This document shows, piece by piece, positions 34,116 through 47,100 of a stretch of DNA of 64,000 nucleotides (positions within the stretch are counted from its first letter, which is position 1; every line of letters starts with the position of its first letter). A model generated the notes under the pieces. It was not told where the DNA came from, ran no database searches, and was given only the letters and a program-made list of their open reading frames with translations. The stretch covers positions 1-64,000 of the forward strand of contig JAEUBA010000028.1 of NCBI GenBank assembly GCA_018257865.1, read 5' to 3'. The stretch is from Stereocaulon alpinum (taxonomy: Eukaryota > Ascomycota > Lecanoromycetes > Lecanorales > Stereocaulaceae). Position numbers and translations under genes: made by a program.

Positions 34116-36163
34116 CTAATTTCCAGTTGCATCAACGAATTCATCGAGATCCTTTGTCAATGAATCCACCCGCTTAACTGGATGGCCAGGCATTAATGGC
34201 TCCTGTAGTCCTGTAGTGGCGTTTGGAGCCTGCTGCATCGTCTGCTGTTGAAGAGACGAGCCCCTGGCCGGGACGGAATGGGGAGGGACGCTAGAGTCTG
34301 TCTGGCCAAAATCGATCAAGTCTCTTTGACCCTGACCTACGGGGTTTTGCTGGGGTTGAGAAGTGTGCTGAGGTTGAGAAGGCGGTTGACGTGTAGGATG
34401 GGCTTGTTGAGATGGTACTGCTTGAGGCTCTTGTGATTTGGGTTGGTCTTTCAGTATTGGGGCGACGGCTAGTATCTGCTTGGTTTTGGCTTCTGGCGTG
34501 GGACCGTCGCTGCTATTGTCAGTAATGCAGCCATGAAGATCCGGTCTGACACATACATGTTCGCGTTCAGTATCCAATCGAGATCCTCCTCCCCTTCTTC
34601 CGGGCCACCAGGTCCTCCGTGTACTCTTCTGAAGAGCTTGGGATGCCAATCAATTCCCTGCTCTTGCCTCTTCGCAGTCTCGTCTCGTTGACGGTCTTCG
34701 ATTTTTGTCTTCTCTTCCGTTGCTGCGGTGTGATTCGACTCTTTTATGGCGATTACAGTCTTGTACCACAGCTTTTGCGATTCACGCACATCTTGATCTT
34801 CGAGTGGTCGGACGATTGGGGCAGTGTGTTTCGCATGAGTCGCGTTGAAGAGGACTTCTTTCTGGCCGGTCTTCGCCTGTGTCAGCATGCGAGAGTACGG
34901 TGCGCGTCTTTGTTACCTACCTTCACGTTCTTGCAGATCATCTCGCCGCTCCACATGCCTGACAGTTCATACAAGGTCTCCCCGGACTTTTCATTCTTGA
35001 TAGTCCCACCAATAGCGTTGTAGGTCCCACCAAAGTAACCCTTGGTTTTGAATTCGATGTCAGCTACAAGACCTGTTTCTGGACACCGTACGGAGCTATG
35101 GTCGCCCAACTCGTATTTCATTTTCCCGAAAAGTATCCCACGGGCGTACATATTTGGCTGTGTGACAAAGCTGCATTGCGAGACCTCATCAGCGACGGCG
35201 ACCATGTCCGAAACAGAGCTGCGTACTACTTCTCTCCACCATTTGAAGTGCCCCTGTTCATAAATCGTAACACTGCTATACCTTCCATCATACTTGCAGC
35301 AGAATTGCCCAGGAATTTGCTCCTTGGCTTAAGTGTTCCATCTATTCTTATGTTATGTTCGGGTGCCATGAAAAAGTAGCTTGACTTTGGAGGGTGGTGT
35401 GATGTTTGCTCGGAGATGTAGTAGCCTCGTGTGTGATCAGGATATTCCCAGTAGCAGGTGAAAATCTCGCCCAGGATCGGGTTCAGTGGTTTCTTCACGC
35501 CTCTACATCCACTTTCAGCTTGTAGTCCACCACCCCAACCCAGATCCACCAGAGGGTAACCTACGGTGGTTTGATATGCCAGCCACTCAGGTAAAACTTA
35601 ATAACAGATACAAAACGTTGCACAGGATCTTCGATCTCGGTCATGGGCAGAAGGGTTTCGGGATGTGCCATGAAACTGGTCGAGGTTGTTAGCAGGGTAC
35701 CGCTGGAAGGATCCGGATGCCATACTTTGTGATTCGTTCCAGCATAGATTTAGGTTCCAGTATGAATGTTGGGAGCGTGACTTTGCTAAGGTCGGCGCCT
35801 GGCCGTAGTTGTGATATAATATGTGAGAGCACTATGGGTACGAAAGCCGTTCAGCATTTGCGCCGTTCTGACCGTTCCTTTCTTGTCGAGTCTGACTTAC
35901 CATTGCCCTGCTCTGGTTCCACAACTGCATATGTATTAGACAGTACTTCCTCGAATTTAATTATCATTCCTGACCTGTCTCGTCCTCCCCACCAGCTTGA
36001 TCAGCCCTTTCACCATCCCCGGATTTTCCTGTCAACATAGTAGCGTCAGCGAATGCTCTGCGGGATACTTGCGACTCCAGAGTAAGTTGAGACTGTACTG
36101 CCGAGGTCAATACTTACTGCCCAGCGACATCCCGCGATCACGGTGGCCGTGACCGAGAGGCAT
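34116..36163 (-). CDS. Oxysterol-binding protein (OSH/Kes1 family)
   Basis: Nine exons (36163-36118, 36028-35975, 35924-35901, 35831-35726, 35675-35565, 35502-35230, 35170-34921, 34876-34557, 34512-34116) give 526 residues. Exon 3 is only 24 nt. The lipid-binding ORD follows a short N-terminus: ISQLRPGADLSKVTLPTF, RFVSVIKFYLSGWH, VKKPLNPILGEIF, and the family signature EQTSHHPP at residues 145-152. Then come PNMYARGILFGKMKYELG and SGEMICKNVK. There is no PH domain, so it is a short-type OSBP that moves sterol or phospholipid against PI4P. The C-terminal 130 residues are Gln/Pro-rich with DLIDFG and end in a DSLTKDLDEF segment, an extension not seen in yeast Kes1. Confidence 0.9.
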
Positions 36164-37035
36164 CTTCAGAGTGTGTTGTGTGTTGGGAGCAGAAGAGAGG
36201 ATTCTTGAAGCCAGAGTATGATTGAAAGAGTGCTATAATGACATTAGGAAGCACTGGTGGTACTGGAAGATAGACGAAGTAGCACTGCCTCGGGCGTCAA
36301 AAGACTTTGTATGGGATCGGTGTTTTCAGGCTTCCGAGCACCTGGCTATACTTGACTCCTCAAGGCTGCTTGGCTGATGTGTGACGTTTCGAGCAGGGAT
36401 CCGCGTCTCCGTAGGGCTCTTGGCAGTTTAAACCCGGTGTCATCTGCTTGGGGGCACTCTGAACGGACTGAACAACATGTTCGCATAGGTCAATGAAGCA
36501 ATTTTAGGATTTAGGCAGGTAGAAGCCCGATCTCCGTGAATCAGCAAGGCGGGACTGCCCAAGTGTCTTGGCGTACGTACAGCCTCACCTACCTCAACGA
36601 TGGCGTCAGGTCAGCCCGGGGATTCGGCTTACAGGCTGACTCGAACCAACCTACAACGACCATGAATGCCGCTTCAAGATGCACTCTAAAGTAACATTAC
36701 GCCGAGTTTGGTGGTCACTCGAGTGAGAATGTGGCTTTCCACGCTCTATCAATGGTGAAATATTCTAACTTTTGTACTGTTCTGCGCAGTGACAGGCTAA
36801 GAAACATGGAAAAAGGCCACCGAAATCATACAACCACCAATGGCAAGCTTGTTCTCAAAAGAAAAGTGCAAGTAGGCGCATGATAATCAGTTTGATGCTG
36901 TAAGTACAACCATGGGTATCCGCTGGTCATTACGCTATGCAGATACATAAAGTGAGCAACCCATTCAACCAACCCATTCAACCAACCAATCTCAAGAAGA
37001 TCGCCAAAGACCCCACACGCCGAATAGGTAACGTA
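36164..37035. other. Intergenic region with a 13-bp tandem repeat
   Basis: This is the promoter of the OSBP gene and the 3' flank of the next minus gene. CCATTCAACCAAC occurs twice in tandem at 36961-36986. No gene seen. Confidence 0.45.
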
Positions 37036-40000
37036 TCACCTCCGCAATGACGCTATTCTAGACATTTTGTTAACTGGCGCCGGCAGCGTTTCTCCAAATC
37101 TATCTCTGTCTGTGGGAACATTAATGCCTACATCTCGAGAACGATGGTAGGTCAATGCTATGCATACCTTGTTCACTATCAAATCCAACCATAATATCAT
37201 CATGTTCGCCTGGGTACTCGGGAGTGTCGAGGCACACAAAATCCCTTGTCTTCTCCTCTTCACCTTTTGGTAACGCAAATTTCGCATCCGCCATACATAG
37301 GTAGAATGTTCCAGACTTACTGAACGTCTCAAAGACGTCAGTGCCCTTAAGGACGAAGTTCATGCAGGTACCATGACTAAAGTCTTTAAAGAATGCAACC
37401 AACTGCACAACTTTATCTTGCTTAATAATTTGTAATCGTACCGAGCTAGCCTCCCGTTGCTTGTGGATAGGGAGAACCGAACGCCGGTGGGAAACGGCAA
37501 AGTTGCTCGCTGGTCCATCAAAGAGTACCTTGAACCCTGTAATCATGGTCTGGAAGTTGTGCAAATCTGCCTTAGATCGGAAGTGATACGTTCTTATGGT
37601 CGCCGAAGTGGCCATCTTCTGTAACATTCGACCTACAGGTTGAGATTCCTCCTTTGGGAGCTTTCCCTCAATCATTGAAAGTGTCATGTCCAGCTGTGGT
37701 GGTCGCAACAGCTTGATCTCATTGGGGTCATCGACGCTCAAGCCGATTTGTAACTCGCCAGGATCAAGGTTGATACGGTCTATCAGCGTCGCAAATTCGC
37801 TTTCAATCATCACACGAAAGTGCTCCGCGTGCACTGTTGGAAATGTATGGTGGCCATAGGGAGGAGGCCCTCTGTTGATGATCCGCAGCTTGTTCCATTG
37901 AAGCATCTTGAAACTAGGGACATCGTCTGAAAATGTCGAGTCCTGATCTGCAGATATATCTACGACATCCAGACTACGTAAAGGTAGTGGATCATAGGCG
38001 TAGTCTTCCTTTGCGATTGAAGTCCCACAGAGCAAAGAGCGAAAAAGTTCGCGATCCTGTGTATCGTGAAAGCTAGGACATAGTCTGATATATGGTGGTA
38101 TTCTTAAGACGAATCTCGGACCTTCTGTAGTCTGTTGGTAGCTGAAGAGGATGGGCTGCTCCTTGCCAAGCTGGTGATCAACGCTGCTCAAGGTTTTGGT
38201 ACCGGGGGGTGTTACTACCGTCAACCGATAGCCTTCATGAATGCGGCGCCGGCTGGTGCCATCTGATATGATAGGTCTCTTCTCGAAAAGGCGCAATCTG
38301 CAGCCAGAAATAGGATCAGGTGGAAAATTAGACCTATCATCGCACTTGAACTTGTCGAGCTCGCGTTCAAAAATAATATCTTCATCTCTGTTAGGAGAGT
38401 AGGCCTTTTGTACTCGCCGAGTATAGTCATAAATGCCCCACAAGGTTCTGAAATCTTTCTCTGAGAACTGCAGTCTCAGCTCAAAGTCTTCAGAAAGACT
38501 GACCTGCATCATATGTGACGGTACCTTCCAATGCACGCTCTTCCAGGTCAATGCACCCTGCCCACTCGATTGTATCACAAGGTTTACTTGGCCATCATGA
38601 CTTGCTACGACGGCTTCCACGCCCCAGTCATTCTTTTCGCGCAGTATGGACACGACACAAGGCATACGCATATGTTCCTTGGCGTCACTTCCAGAGTACA
38701 ATGAAGCTTCCACGAACATCCTACCAAAGCTGAAATGGCGTCCTGTGTCTCCTACAAGAATTGGGAAGAATGGTCGTGAAACAGACCACCCAGTTCGGAC
38801 CGTTGCTCCGGGAGCATTGTTGATCAAAAGTTTGGCAATCTCTGTGGACAATGCAGGAAGGTCGAGCAGGACATGCAGATCTAGCCTCTGTATCTCGAGC
38901 TCGTATGGCGGTAATATTCCATTGCGTTTCATCGACACTGTCAAAGCTCGCATGTTCGAGATGACGCTTAGATGGACCCCAACAAGCTCAGCCAATGCTT
39001 GGTCGCCAAAATTGTTGATAATTGCGATCAAAGAGCTCATATCCGCGTTGCCAAATTTCATGACCTCAGGATGTTGTGGCGTGATCTCTCTTACTATCCA
39101 CCAGCTCTTTGCAAGATTGACATATGCTTGCTTCACAGCGACACCAGGGTCTGAGTAAGGTTCGGGGCCGGCTCTCTCTGAACCTAAAGATCTACTACGG
39201 ACCACACTTTCGAGAGCTGTTCGACCTTTCAAGAACCACCATGTAGCTGTTCTGATCCATTGTACGAATGGTACTTTCTTTATGTCTGTCCCAGCTGAAA
39301 CACCAAGTCGGAAGATATCATTGAAGCGCCGAACTCGCCCACCGAAATCATCTAAAGAATCATCTCCAAGGCCTCTGGCTATGTTCCGCAATGACAACGT
39401 TTTCGACTCCCCGGTTGCTGATGCTTGAAGTCTGATTTGGTAGGGTGGGTCGGCTGGCTGTGGTGGAGTTTTAGAAAAAGACCCTCTGGAGGGCAATGTA
39501 TAGCTCGACGATGAACCCTTCTGTAGATGACTAGGCGGCTGAGGTGACGAACGAGGAGTCACTGAATTGCTGGCCAATGTATCTGGGGTTGGGACGTCTA
39601 GTGCTGGCACCAGGCTATGACTGCTGCTGATCCCCATCGGGGCTCTTGTACTGTCATCATAGTCCACACCCTGGTCACTGATCAGGGGTATACCCCGGGG
39701 CAGTTCCTTTCGGCGTATCTCCTTGGAATCACGGTGTCCGTCTTGTTCATACCTCTTGACTGGTGGCTGAGGTAATGATTTATAGCTTTCCTTAGGTAAT
39801 ATGGCACAATCAGACTCAGCTCTATCAGCATTCTGATACTCGTCATCGCGTCGCTCGTCTAATTGGACGTCTTCGAGACCAGTAGGTCTTCTCTGCAACG
39901 TAGTGCGACGGAAGGAAGCCTCGCCTTCAGATTCTGATGGGCGCCGTTGGCCCTCTCTTGACGGCTCATTGTCAGATGCTGATGCTGGCTCCGGACCCTT

Positions 40001-40414
40001 GAATCCATCACGCCCAACAGAACACTGGTATAGTTTTGACACTTCCTTTGCCGGAAGCTCTGCCTCATCACCGCCCTCGCCAATAATCACTGGTGGTGCT
40101 GATGTGAAACTCACATGCAGACCTTTGTTCTGTCTGGATTTAGGTCTTCGATAGACGTCGACGATCTTGGGTCGTACGGATTGAACCGAATGACGTCTCG
40201 TATCCACAGTAGTATCAGGGCCTGAAGCGATGTCAAAGGGCTGAGATCTTGCTTCTGGTCTTGGGGTAGCGCCTTGGAGAAAATTGGCAATGTCGCTATC
40301 CGTGCTCTCTAGACTCTCCGAACTTCTCCCATACTTGCCCTCTGCAGAGAAGAGCTTGCCTCGCCACTTGTGTTTGCCCAGTAGCCCTTTCTCACTGCGA
40401 GTCTCTTCTGCCAT
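37036..40414 (-). CDS. Large conserved fungal protein, function unknown
   Basis: Exons 40414-37168 and 37127-37036 with a 40-bp intron give 1112 residues. The first 350 residues are low-complexity, rich in S, P, R and E (for example RRPTGLEDVQLDERRDDEY), probably disordered. From about residue 360 (RNIARGLGDDSLDDFGGRV) the sequence looks globular to the end. It includes QWIRTATWWFLKGRTALES and repeated beta-rich segments such as EDFELRLQFSEKDFRTLWGI and FKVLFDGPASNFAVSHRRS. No signal peptide or membrane span is seen. I do not recognise a named domain. The single huge exon is unusual beside the intron-rich OSBP gene. The start is the first ATG of the open frame. Confidence 0.75.
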
Positions 40415-41247
40415 TGTCGCTAGTATGGTGGGGCCTGCGGGGATACTGTGGGGGCTTTGAGGCCAAATAGCCTTGCTTTGCCAATACCCACTGAGAAAGA
40501 GAAATGATACTCATGGTAATGGTGATTCCGTAGGAGCGTCTAGATGAATGTAGCCCTGAAGACGTTGCGCCGCATCAGCACGCGAGCAGCTATCACGGCG
40601 GGAAGAGTAGCGGGCGGAAATCAGTAATTCACTACTTGGCGCGTCTAACGGGTTGCTACATGTACGAATATCGGGCCAGCCTTCCAAGGTACCTAGAGAA
40701 GCACGATAATACCAAGAGAATATCTCCAAGGTAGACTGCAATGTTGAGCGCTTTAGTGGTGAGCAGATCAAAAATTGTTAGTGGTTCCGCCCGTTGTTTG
40801 ATGCAGTATCTAGCTTATGGTTCTGACCCTACGGTACCTTTGCAGCATGTGGCGTAATTCCCGGCTTAAGCTTTGGGTGCAACATCCCCTTTTGTAGACA
40901 AGGTTTCGAAGCGTTCCAACCGCTCGTAACAGTAAATAAAGATCTCGTAAGCTACCATCTCGGCACGAAGGACCGAATCGAGCTTGTGGTGAAGTTTGCG
41001 ACAGCTTGGACGGGGTTTGATGCCAAGGCTTGCACCTTTCTGCTCACGCTACTTTAGTTTTAGGGATCTGGCCCGGCTGGCCTGCTGGCGTGCGCGGCGA
41101 CCTTCGCCCTTACCTTACCTCGTCCCATTGAGCCCATCCCAGACTTTGACTTTTCTCCTGGATCCATCTTGGCTTCTTTGCACGATACCATGGGAGCAGT
41201 GTACATAGACATACATCAGTCGCATTGCTCCCATCATTGAAGCAGTC
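40415..41247. other. Divergent intergenic region
   Basis: About 830 bp between the start codons of the 1112-residue protein (minus) and the mannosyltransferase (plus). Frames at 40511-40771 and 40996-41208 have no recognisable features. Presumed promoters only. Confidence 0.4.
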
Positions 41248-42954
41248 ATGTTTACTTATGATGAGGAAGCAGCCTCTTCTGCAGATTTACTCCGAAACAC
41301 CTCCCGCAGAATCAAACGATGGCATCGAGGTTTGCTTCGATTCCATGCAGACCATGAAGCGTAAAGCAGACTGACTGAGTTCATGCAGGTCCACCCCGAC
41401 AGCAGATGGTAGTCCTCATGGTCTGGATTTTCATCCTCTACCTAGGCTTCAAATTCGTACAATCTACCACCTCATCACCATCCCTAAACCCTTCGAACCT
41501 TCTTTCGTGTGATTATGTCAGGGACCAATTGACTCAATCCATTGTTATTCCGAGAAATCCGAATGTAAAAGCACTCGCCAAGACCTGGAAGGCCTTGCAG
41601 AACACTTTCGACCAAAACAAGCCCCAGCCTCTGGATCTCAAGCTGAAAACTTTCGCCAGCATCTCGGAATTCCCGTCACTTGAAGATATTAAGACTCATA
41701 CCCCGCTCTCAATCGTCGATGCTGAGGCATCCCGAGCCAGCCACGCTGAGGTTGTCAGGAGACTCCCTGAATATTCCGATAATCTCTACGAAGGTCGTGG
41801 GATCGTCATATTGGCCGGTGGCAAGTTCTCAGGGTTTGCTACGACTGGGATGGGCATGCTTCGAGAGATTGGGAGCGCTTTGCCCGTCGAGGTCTGGTTG
41901 AAAGACAAGAACGAAGAGAAGGCTGGATGGTGCGAAGAAATAGAGGCGGATGGCATGATCTGCCGTCGCCTGAGCGACTATATGGATGTCTCGAAAATGG
42001 AGCACGGATACCAGCTCAAAATCAGCACTATCTTCTTCTCTTCTTTTCAACAGGTGTTGTTCCTAGACGCAGACAATGTTCCTGTAAGACTCCCCGATAC
42101 CATCTTCGAATCGAAGACTTTCAGCGAGAAGGGCGTAATACTTTGGCCGGATTACTGGAAACATACTGGATCGCCTCTCCTTCCCTTTGTGATCGGCCTC
42201 AGTGATTCAGGGTCCGAGATACTGCGCGAAGGTCAAACCACAGAGTCCGGGCAACTGGTATGGGATAAGAAGAGGCATTGGAAAGTAAGATCTATTTCAG
42301 CACCATGCATAGAGAGCATAGTCTGTCGACTAACACTACTCTTCACAGTCGTTGTGTTTAGCAGCATATTATAACTACTACGGACCGCAGCACTATTACA
42401 CACTTATCTCGCAGGGCTGGGCAGGCTGGGGCGACAAGGACACGTTCCCCACCGCTCTTCAAGCACTTCACGAAGATTATTACATGGTTCCTCATAAGCT
42501 CAAGACACTCATGGTCAATGGTACAAACCAGGGTATTGGAATGCTGCAGGCCGATCCAACGAACCGCAATGACTACGTTCCGATGTTCTTGCACTCGAAT
42601 ATAATCAAATGGAGTATCCGCAAATTCTTGTGCATTGGGTGTGCAAAAGATAAGACCGATCCAGTACCTCTGAGCTTCCTCGAGCAATCTGATTCGGCCA
42701 TCAATCCTCATCTGACAGGACACGAGCGCATCTTCCCACTGGACGACATGAAGGCTATGAATATAGATCCAGAGCCATTAATATGGAAAAGTATGGAACG
42801 TACGGCCTGCAGAAGCGTATGGAAGAACGAAAGTCTGTGCACTCGAACAAGGGAACATATGTCGGAGACGTTTGGGCATCGTTTCGAATCACCCGGTATG
42901 ATGGCCGGCGTGTTAGGGTATGGTGACCACCCTTGCATAAGGGACAAGGTCTGA
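41248..42954 (+). CDS. Golgi alpha-mannosyltransferase (MNN1/MNN2-type)
   Basis: Exons 41248-41329, 41389-42284 and 42349-42954 (introns 59 and 64 bp) give 527 residues. The layout is type II: a 33-residue cytosolic tail (MFTYDEEAASSADLLRNTS), one membrane anchor (MVVLMVWIFILYLGFKFV, residues about 34-51) and a luminal catalytic domain. Fold marks are GIVILAGGKFSGFATTGM, LPVEVWLKD, the metal-binding DxD in QVLFLDADNVPV (about residue 250), GVILWPDYWKHTGSP and SLCLAAYYNYYGP. This matches the putative mannosyltransferase family that adds mannose to N- or O-glycans. Whether the linkage is alpha-1,2 or alpha-1,3 cannot be told. Exon 1 carries only the cytosolic tail. Confidence 0.88.
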
Positions 42955-43419
42955 TCTCAGCGACTACGGCTTTCTCCTCGTCTGAAGGTCCCAACCTCGA
43001 CCAGGATTTGTATGTTATCATCAGGTAGTTGGATACAATTGCTGCAAGTCGCGGGATTTCTTTGTTGGGCAACACTTTGGGTATGTTAGCGTTGGTGTTG
43101 GGGGAAAATGCATATCATGGACATCGTGGGATCATTTGGGTAATATAATGTGAAACAGGTGGATGCATATAGTTGTAGACTTTTGGAGCATTGTTACAGG
43201 GAAAACCAGGCATGATGATCATGTTAGGCTGCATCGAGCGTCGCGGACAAATCCAGCTGGTCCGGCCCCCAAAATAGAACTGTCCAACATTGTTCCACGT
43301 GATTTGGGATCCTTGTTGTTCTCCAGCTTGTCATATTCACGATACGAGCTTTGGCGTAGATGCACGCAGGGATCATCTGAATATGTGTGTATTGGTAGAA
43401 TAATGATCTTCAGTTAAAG
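42955..43419. other. Intergenic region left of the palindrome
   Basis: This is the 3' flank of the mannosyltransferase gene. The 84-codon frame at 43163-43417 is not supported as a gene. Confidence 0.4.
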
Positions 43420-43532
43420 CCGGCAACAGGGGTTGCCATAAGTCACTAAACCTCCGAGGTTTCCCCGGGGGATGCTCCGGGGATCCCGGGGGGCTTCGGA
43501 GGTTTAGTGACTTATGTCACCCCCTGTTGCCG
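43420..43532. repeat. 113-bp near-perfect palindrome (MITE-like or hairpin)
   Basis: The outer 40 bases on each side are reverse complements with about 3 mismatches. The left arm begins CCGGCAACAGGGG and continues with CATAAGTCACTAAACCTCCG; the right arm mirrors this and ends CCCCTGTTGCCGG. The centre (CCCCGGGGGATGCTCCGGGG) is itself GC-rich and palindromic, so the whole unit can fold into one long hairpin. No clear target-site duplication is seen at the edges. It may be a small fold-back transposable element or a structured terminator/insulator. It is much more GC-rich than its flanks. Confidence 0.8.
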
Positions 43533-44190
43533 GTGAGCCTGGTAAACATTGCCTGGGCCAAGAATAGTAAAGCGGCATATCCTAAATTGGAAACGGCTTA
43601 CCGTCATTTTTTCTCTAACGGATTCTTGTGGCAGGCATCCTTGTCCACCCCACGGATTCCAAGTACATCCTCTACAGCGCTCAATTGTGTTATTCTCGCC
43701 ATCTCCGTACAGCCACTTAGCACCCAACAGGTCAGGGTCTGATCCAAGCGACCGAAGTCACCGATTGGACCTCCAAGCCGATCGAACGAGAAGAAGACCT
43801 TTTGTCGCGGCTGCATCACCCGCAGGCCCCATCGGTCTTGCGCCTCAAACCCTGCTTACTCTGTCAACGTGCCAGGCAATTCTACCTCAACGAAATCTCT
43901 CGAGGCTCAACAAGGTCTGCAGCTTGCAACAACACACTTGGAGTCGATGGCGGGGTGAAGGTATGGCCACAGGTAACTGGTGGCATGGTCAAAAATACAG
44001 TTCTGCGCGGATGGGCGAGGCAGTATGGGCCGTGGGGTTCCATAACGACCAATATCTAAATCCGGTCCCAGGCGAGAGCCCCGGTTTGAAAGATAGCAGG
44101 AGGCAGCTATGGTCAAGCTCGCCACGGGACTGCCCTCAAGCAAGGCTTTGTGGCAGCAAAAGGATACCCTCTATCGTCAATATACTTCAC
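43533..44190. other. Leader region of the TRP-like gene
   Basis: A long frame is open from 43549 into the channel gene, but the signal peptide places the start at 44191. The upstream residues are Arg/Pro/Ser-rich without recognisable features. No separate gene called. Confidence 0.45.
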
Positions 44191-47100
44191 ATGGTGCTGG
44201 TGGCAATATTTCTACTCATAAGCTCTTCCACAGCTGTCTTCGTCCCCTTCCAGAACTGCTTGAGTCCCAACATCATCAACTCAAATAATCCGCAGCGGCT
44301 ACAATTCGTGCCACAGTATGTCTGGGCTGCTTTCAATTCTACTGGAGACAGCCATGGTGTCAACGTTACTGTATATGGCAATATCACTGGAGTCGCAACG
44401 CTGAACACTACATTGCCTCCTCCGGACGATCCAAGTTGGAAGGACCCTAACAACTCTGTTGGAAAGATACCCGACGTCGCTGGACCGGCTGATCATCAAC
44501 TATACACCACATTCAGCACCCAGTTTAAGGTACTGGATTACATCCCATACAATCCGGGCGCTGCCAGGTTCTGCAATACCTCAGCACTGACACAATGTCC
44601 ACTTGCACCAGTGTTCAATACCACAATTAACGAGTAAGCCTAGCCATGCGATTTGCATTGGAGAGCACCGGCTGACTAGCGTGCCTCCCTAACAGGAGCA
44701 ATGCGACGATTTTACCTGCATTCAGCGTGGCGCACGATCTGTATTCCAGCTATGCTTTCACCTCTATCAACGCTATCCTAGGACTGAAGTCTGGCGATCC
44801 TAGTGGCGCCGCTCTGGCTTGCGTCGAAGCTAGTATCACTCCAGACTTGGGAAACGATCTCAGCAACACCTTGACTTACGTACCGCTGGTCGTCCTCATA
44901 CTGGTCGCTATTGCTACAGCCAGTGCCGCCATCTTCAGCCCATGGGGTTCCGCTGATATCTTCAAATTCACAAGTAATTACGGTAGAGACGACGATCTTC
45001 TCCGCCTAGTAACGCCAGGCTTCGGCGACTGCCTTCAATATCTCCAGTTCATCGTTCTAGCCGGATCTTTGAGTTTGAATTATCCAGGTTTCTTCCAACC
45101 CGTGGTGAGCCAGATCAGCTGGTCTGTTCTCATGTTCAATGAGAGTTTTGTTACTCACGGCAATGGGTCCCACAGCCTGGTCGACGGCATGTATGTCGTC
45201 AACGGTTCGTACGGGCTTGATAGGATGAGCCAGTTGGTCGGAATGACAGCGGACAAGGACATCTGGGCTGGTATGGCGATATGGCTGGTAGTCATTGTTG
45301 CAGCTGTTATCGTACTAATACAGGTTGGATTCGGTCTCCGCTCAGCCTATCGCTTTTTCTCAAACACTCAACAAGAGGATCTCCGAGAGAAGAACATCCC
45401 CTTCAGCATGGGGAATGCGATCAGGATCGTCTTCAACTATTTTCTACTGCCTGTGGTAGCGCTTTCGGCGTATCAGCTGGTGGTAGCTGGACGTTCCCTG
45501 GGCGTGACGGTCGGACTTGCAGCAGTGACGCTGGTTCTCCTTGTCGTCTTTGCAGGATATGTTCTCTGGGTCATAACAGCAACTCGCCCACGGTCTTATC
45601 TCTTCGATGACTTGCCAACAGTGGTGCTCTACGGACCTCTCTACAATACTTATTCCGACAATGCGGCTACTTTCGCCCTCGTTCCTGTGATGCTGACCTT
45701 TCTAAGAGGCATAGCAATAGGCGCGGTTCAACCTTCCGGGATCGCTCAATTGGTGCTCCTGGCTATTTGCGAAGTCATAATGGTCCTGACTCTCAATGCT
45801 TTCCGGCCATTCCATTCTCCAACGTCGATGAATGCTTTCCACACTTTCTTCGCTGTCGTTAGGCTCCTTATTGTTCTCCTAATGACAGCATTCCTGCCCT
45901 CCTTAGGTATCAAGGATGCCCCAAGAGGATGGATAGGATACATCATCCTCCTCATGCATGCTATTGTACTCGTATTTGGGTTCTTTCTCAACGCGGTCCA
46001 AACCCTTGTTGAGGTCTTAGCCCGGATGGCAGGTGCAGGTGGAGAGGATGGAGCCGGTGGTGCTGCTAGAGGAGGCCTTGTCAAAGTATGTGTCAACAAC
46101 CGCCATTCATTAGAAAATTGTGCATGACAATCGTCTTGACGATCAAGCTAATCGCTCTTCTATTGTTTAGGTGTTTGGAATGCGCCAACTCTCTCGAAGG
46201 CATCCTCGACCTGGAGGCAGAGCAGCGCGCCAAAGCGTAGGCTCTGATGCTGCTATGCTAGCCCACGATACAGACCAAAAATCTCTCCAGTGGAATGGTG
46301 GTCGATCTCGTAGCATGTCGGGAAGCTCAGCCATACTGTTAAACAGACCTGGTGCAACCAGTGACAATCGTGGAAGTGTTGGGCTCGAGTCTGTAAGCGC
46401 AGGTGGTGCAGGGGATACACCGGTCTCTGGAGGAGCGAGTGCTTTCTCTTACCTACCGGGCGGGAGTCAGGCTGCAGGTCAGGGTGGACACTCACCTGGT
46501 AGCATAGTCAATCTAAGGAGTACTGAAGCCGCCGATCCGTATTATCGTCCGCCGCGACCAAGGAGAACAACTTTGGATACTTCACCCACGGGTCGTCCTC
46601 GAGGCTCATGGAGTAGCGCTGAATGGGCTAACAAACGTTGGAGTCATCATAGCCCCGACTTAGAAGGGTCGTCTAAGCCTGGTGGCGAGGGTCCCTCACT
46701 TTCTGGACGAGGGACACCCACCCCAGCTCATTTGGGTGCAGTTAGAGATCGATCTGACTCTGATGGCGAAGATCCGCGGCAATCTAAAACTGACTATGCA
46801 ACAAGAGAAGTCGACTTTTACTATGGTGTCCGAGGACCTGCGCTATCTAATATGCCAACCAGAAGGCTCAAGACAGGTCCCGCCGATCCTACCGGACCAG
46901 TGATGTCCGCTTCTGGCTGGCTCAAGAGTCTCTTTGGTGGCAAGACTAAGGAGAAGGGTAAAGGTTTTGAGGTCGTGCGAAGTTCAAGAGCCCCAGCAAT
47001 GGGCCGTCGAACGGTCTCGGGCGCTGTTTTACCTGCCGATGAAGCACCATACTCTGATGAGCCTGGAGTCACCCAACCAGAACGGTCTCGTGACCTTGCC

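Noticed and set aside
43549..44190. Long in-frame extension upstream of the TRP-like channel
   Set aside because: The residues are Arg/Pro/Ser-rich without features, and the signal peptide beginning at 44191 would be buried inside the protein.
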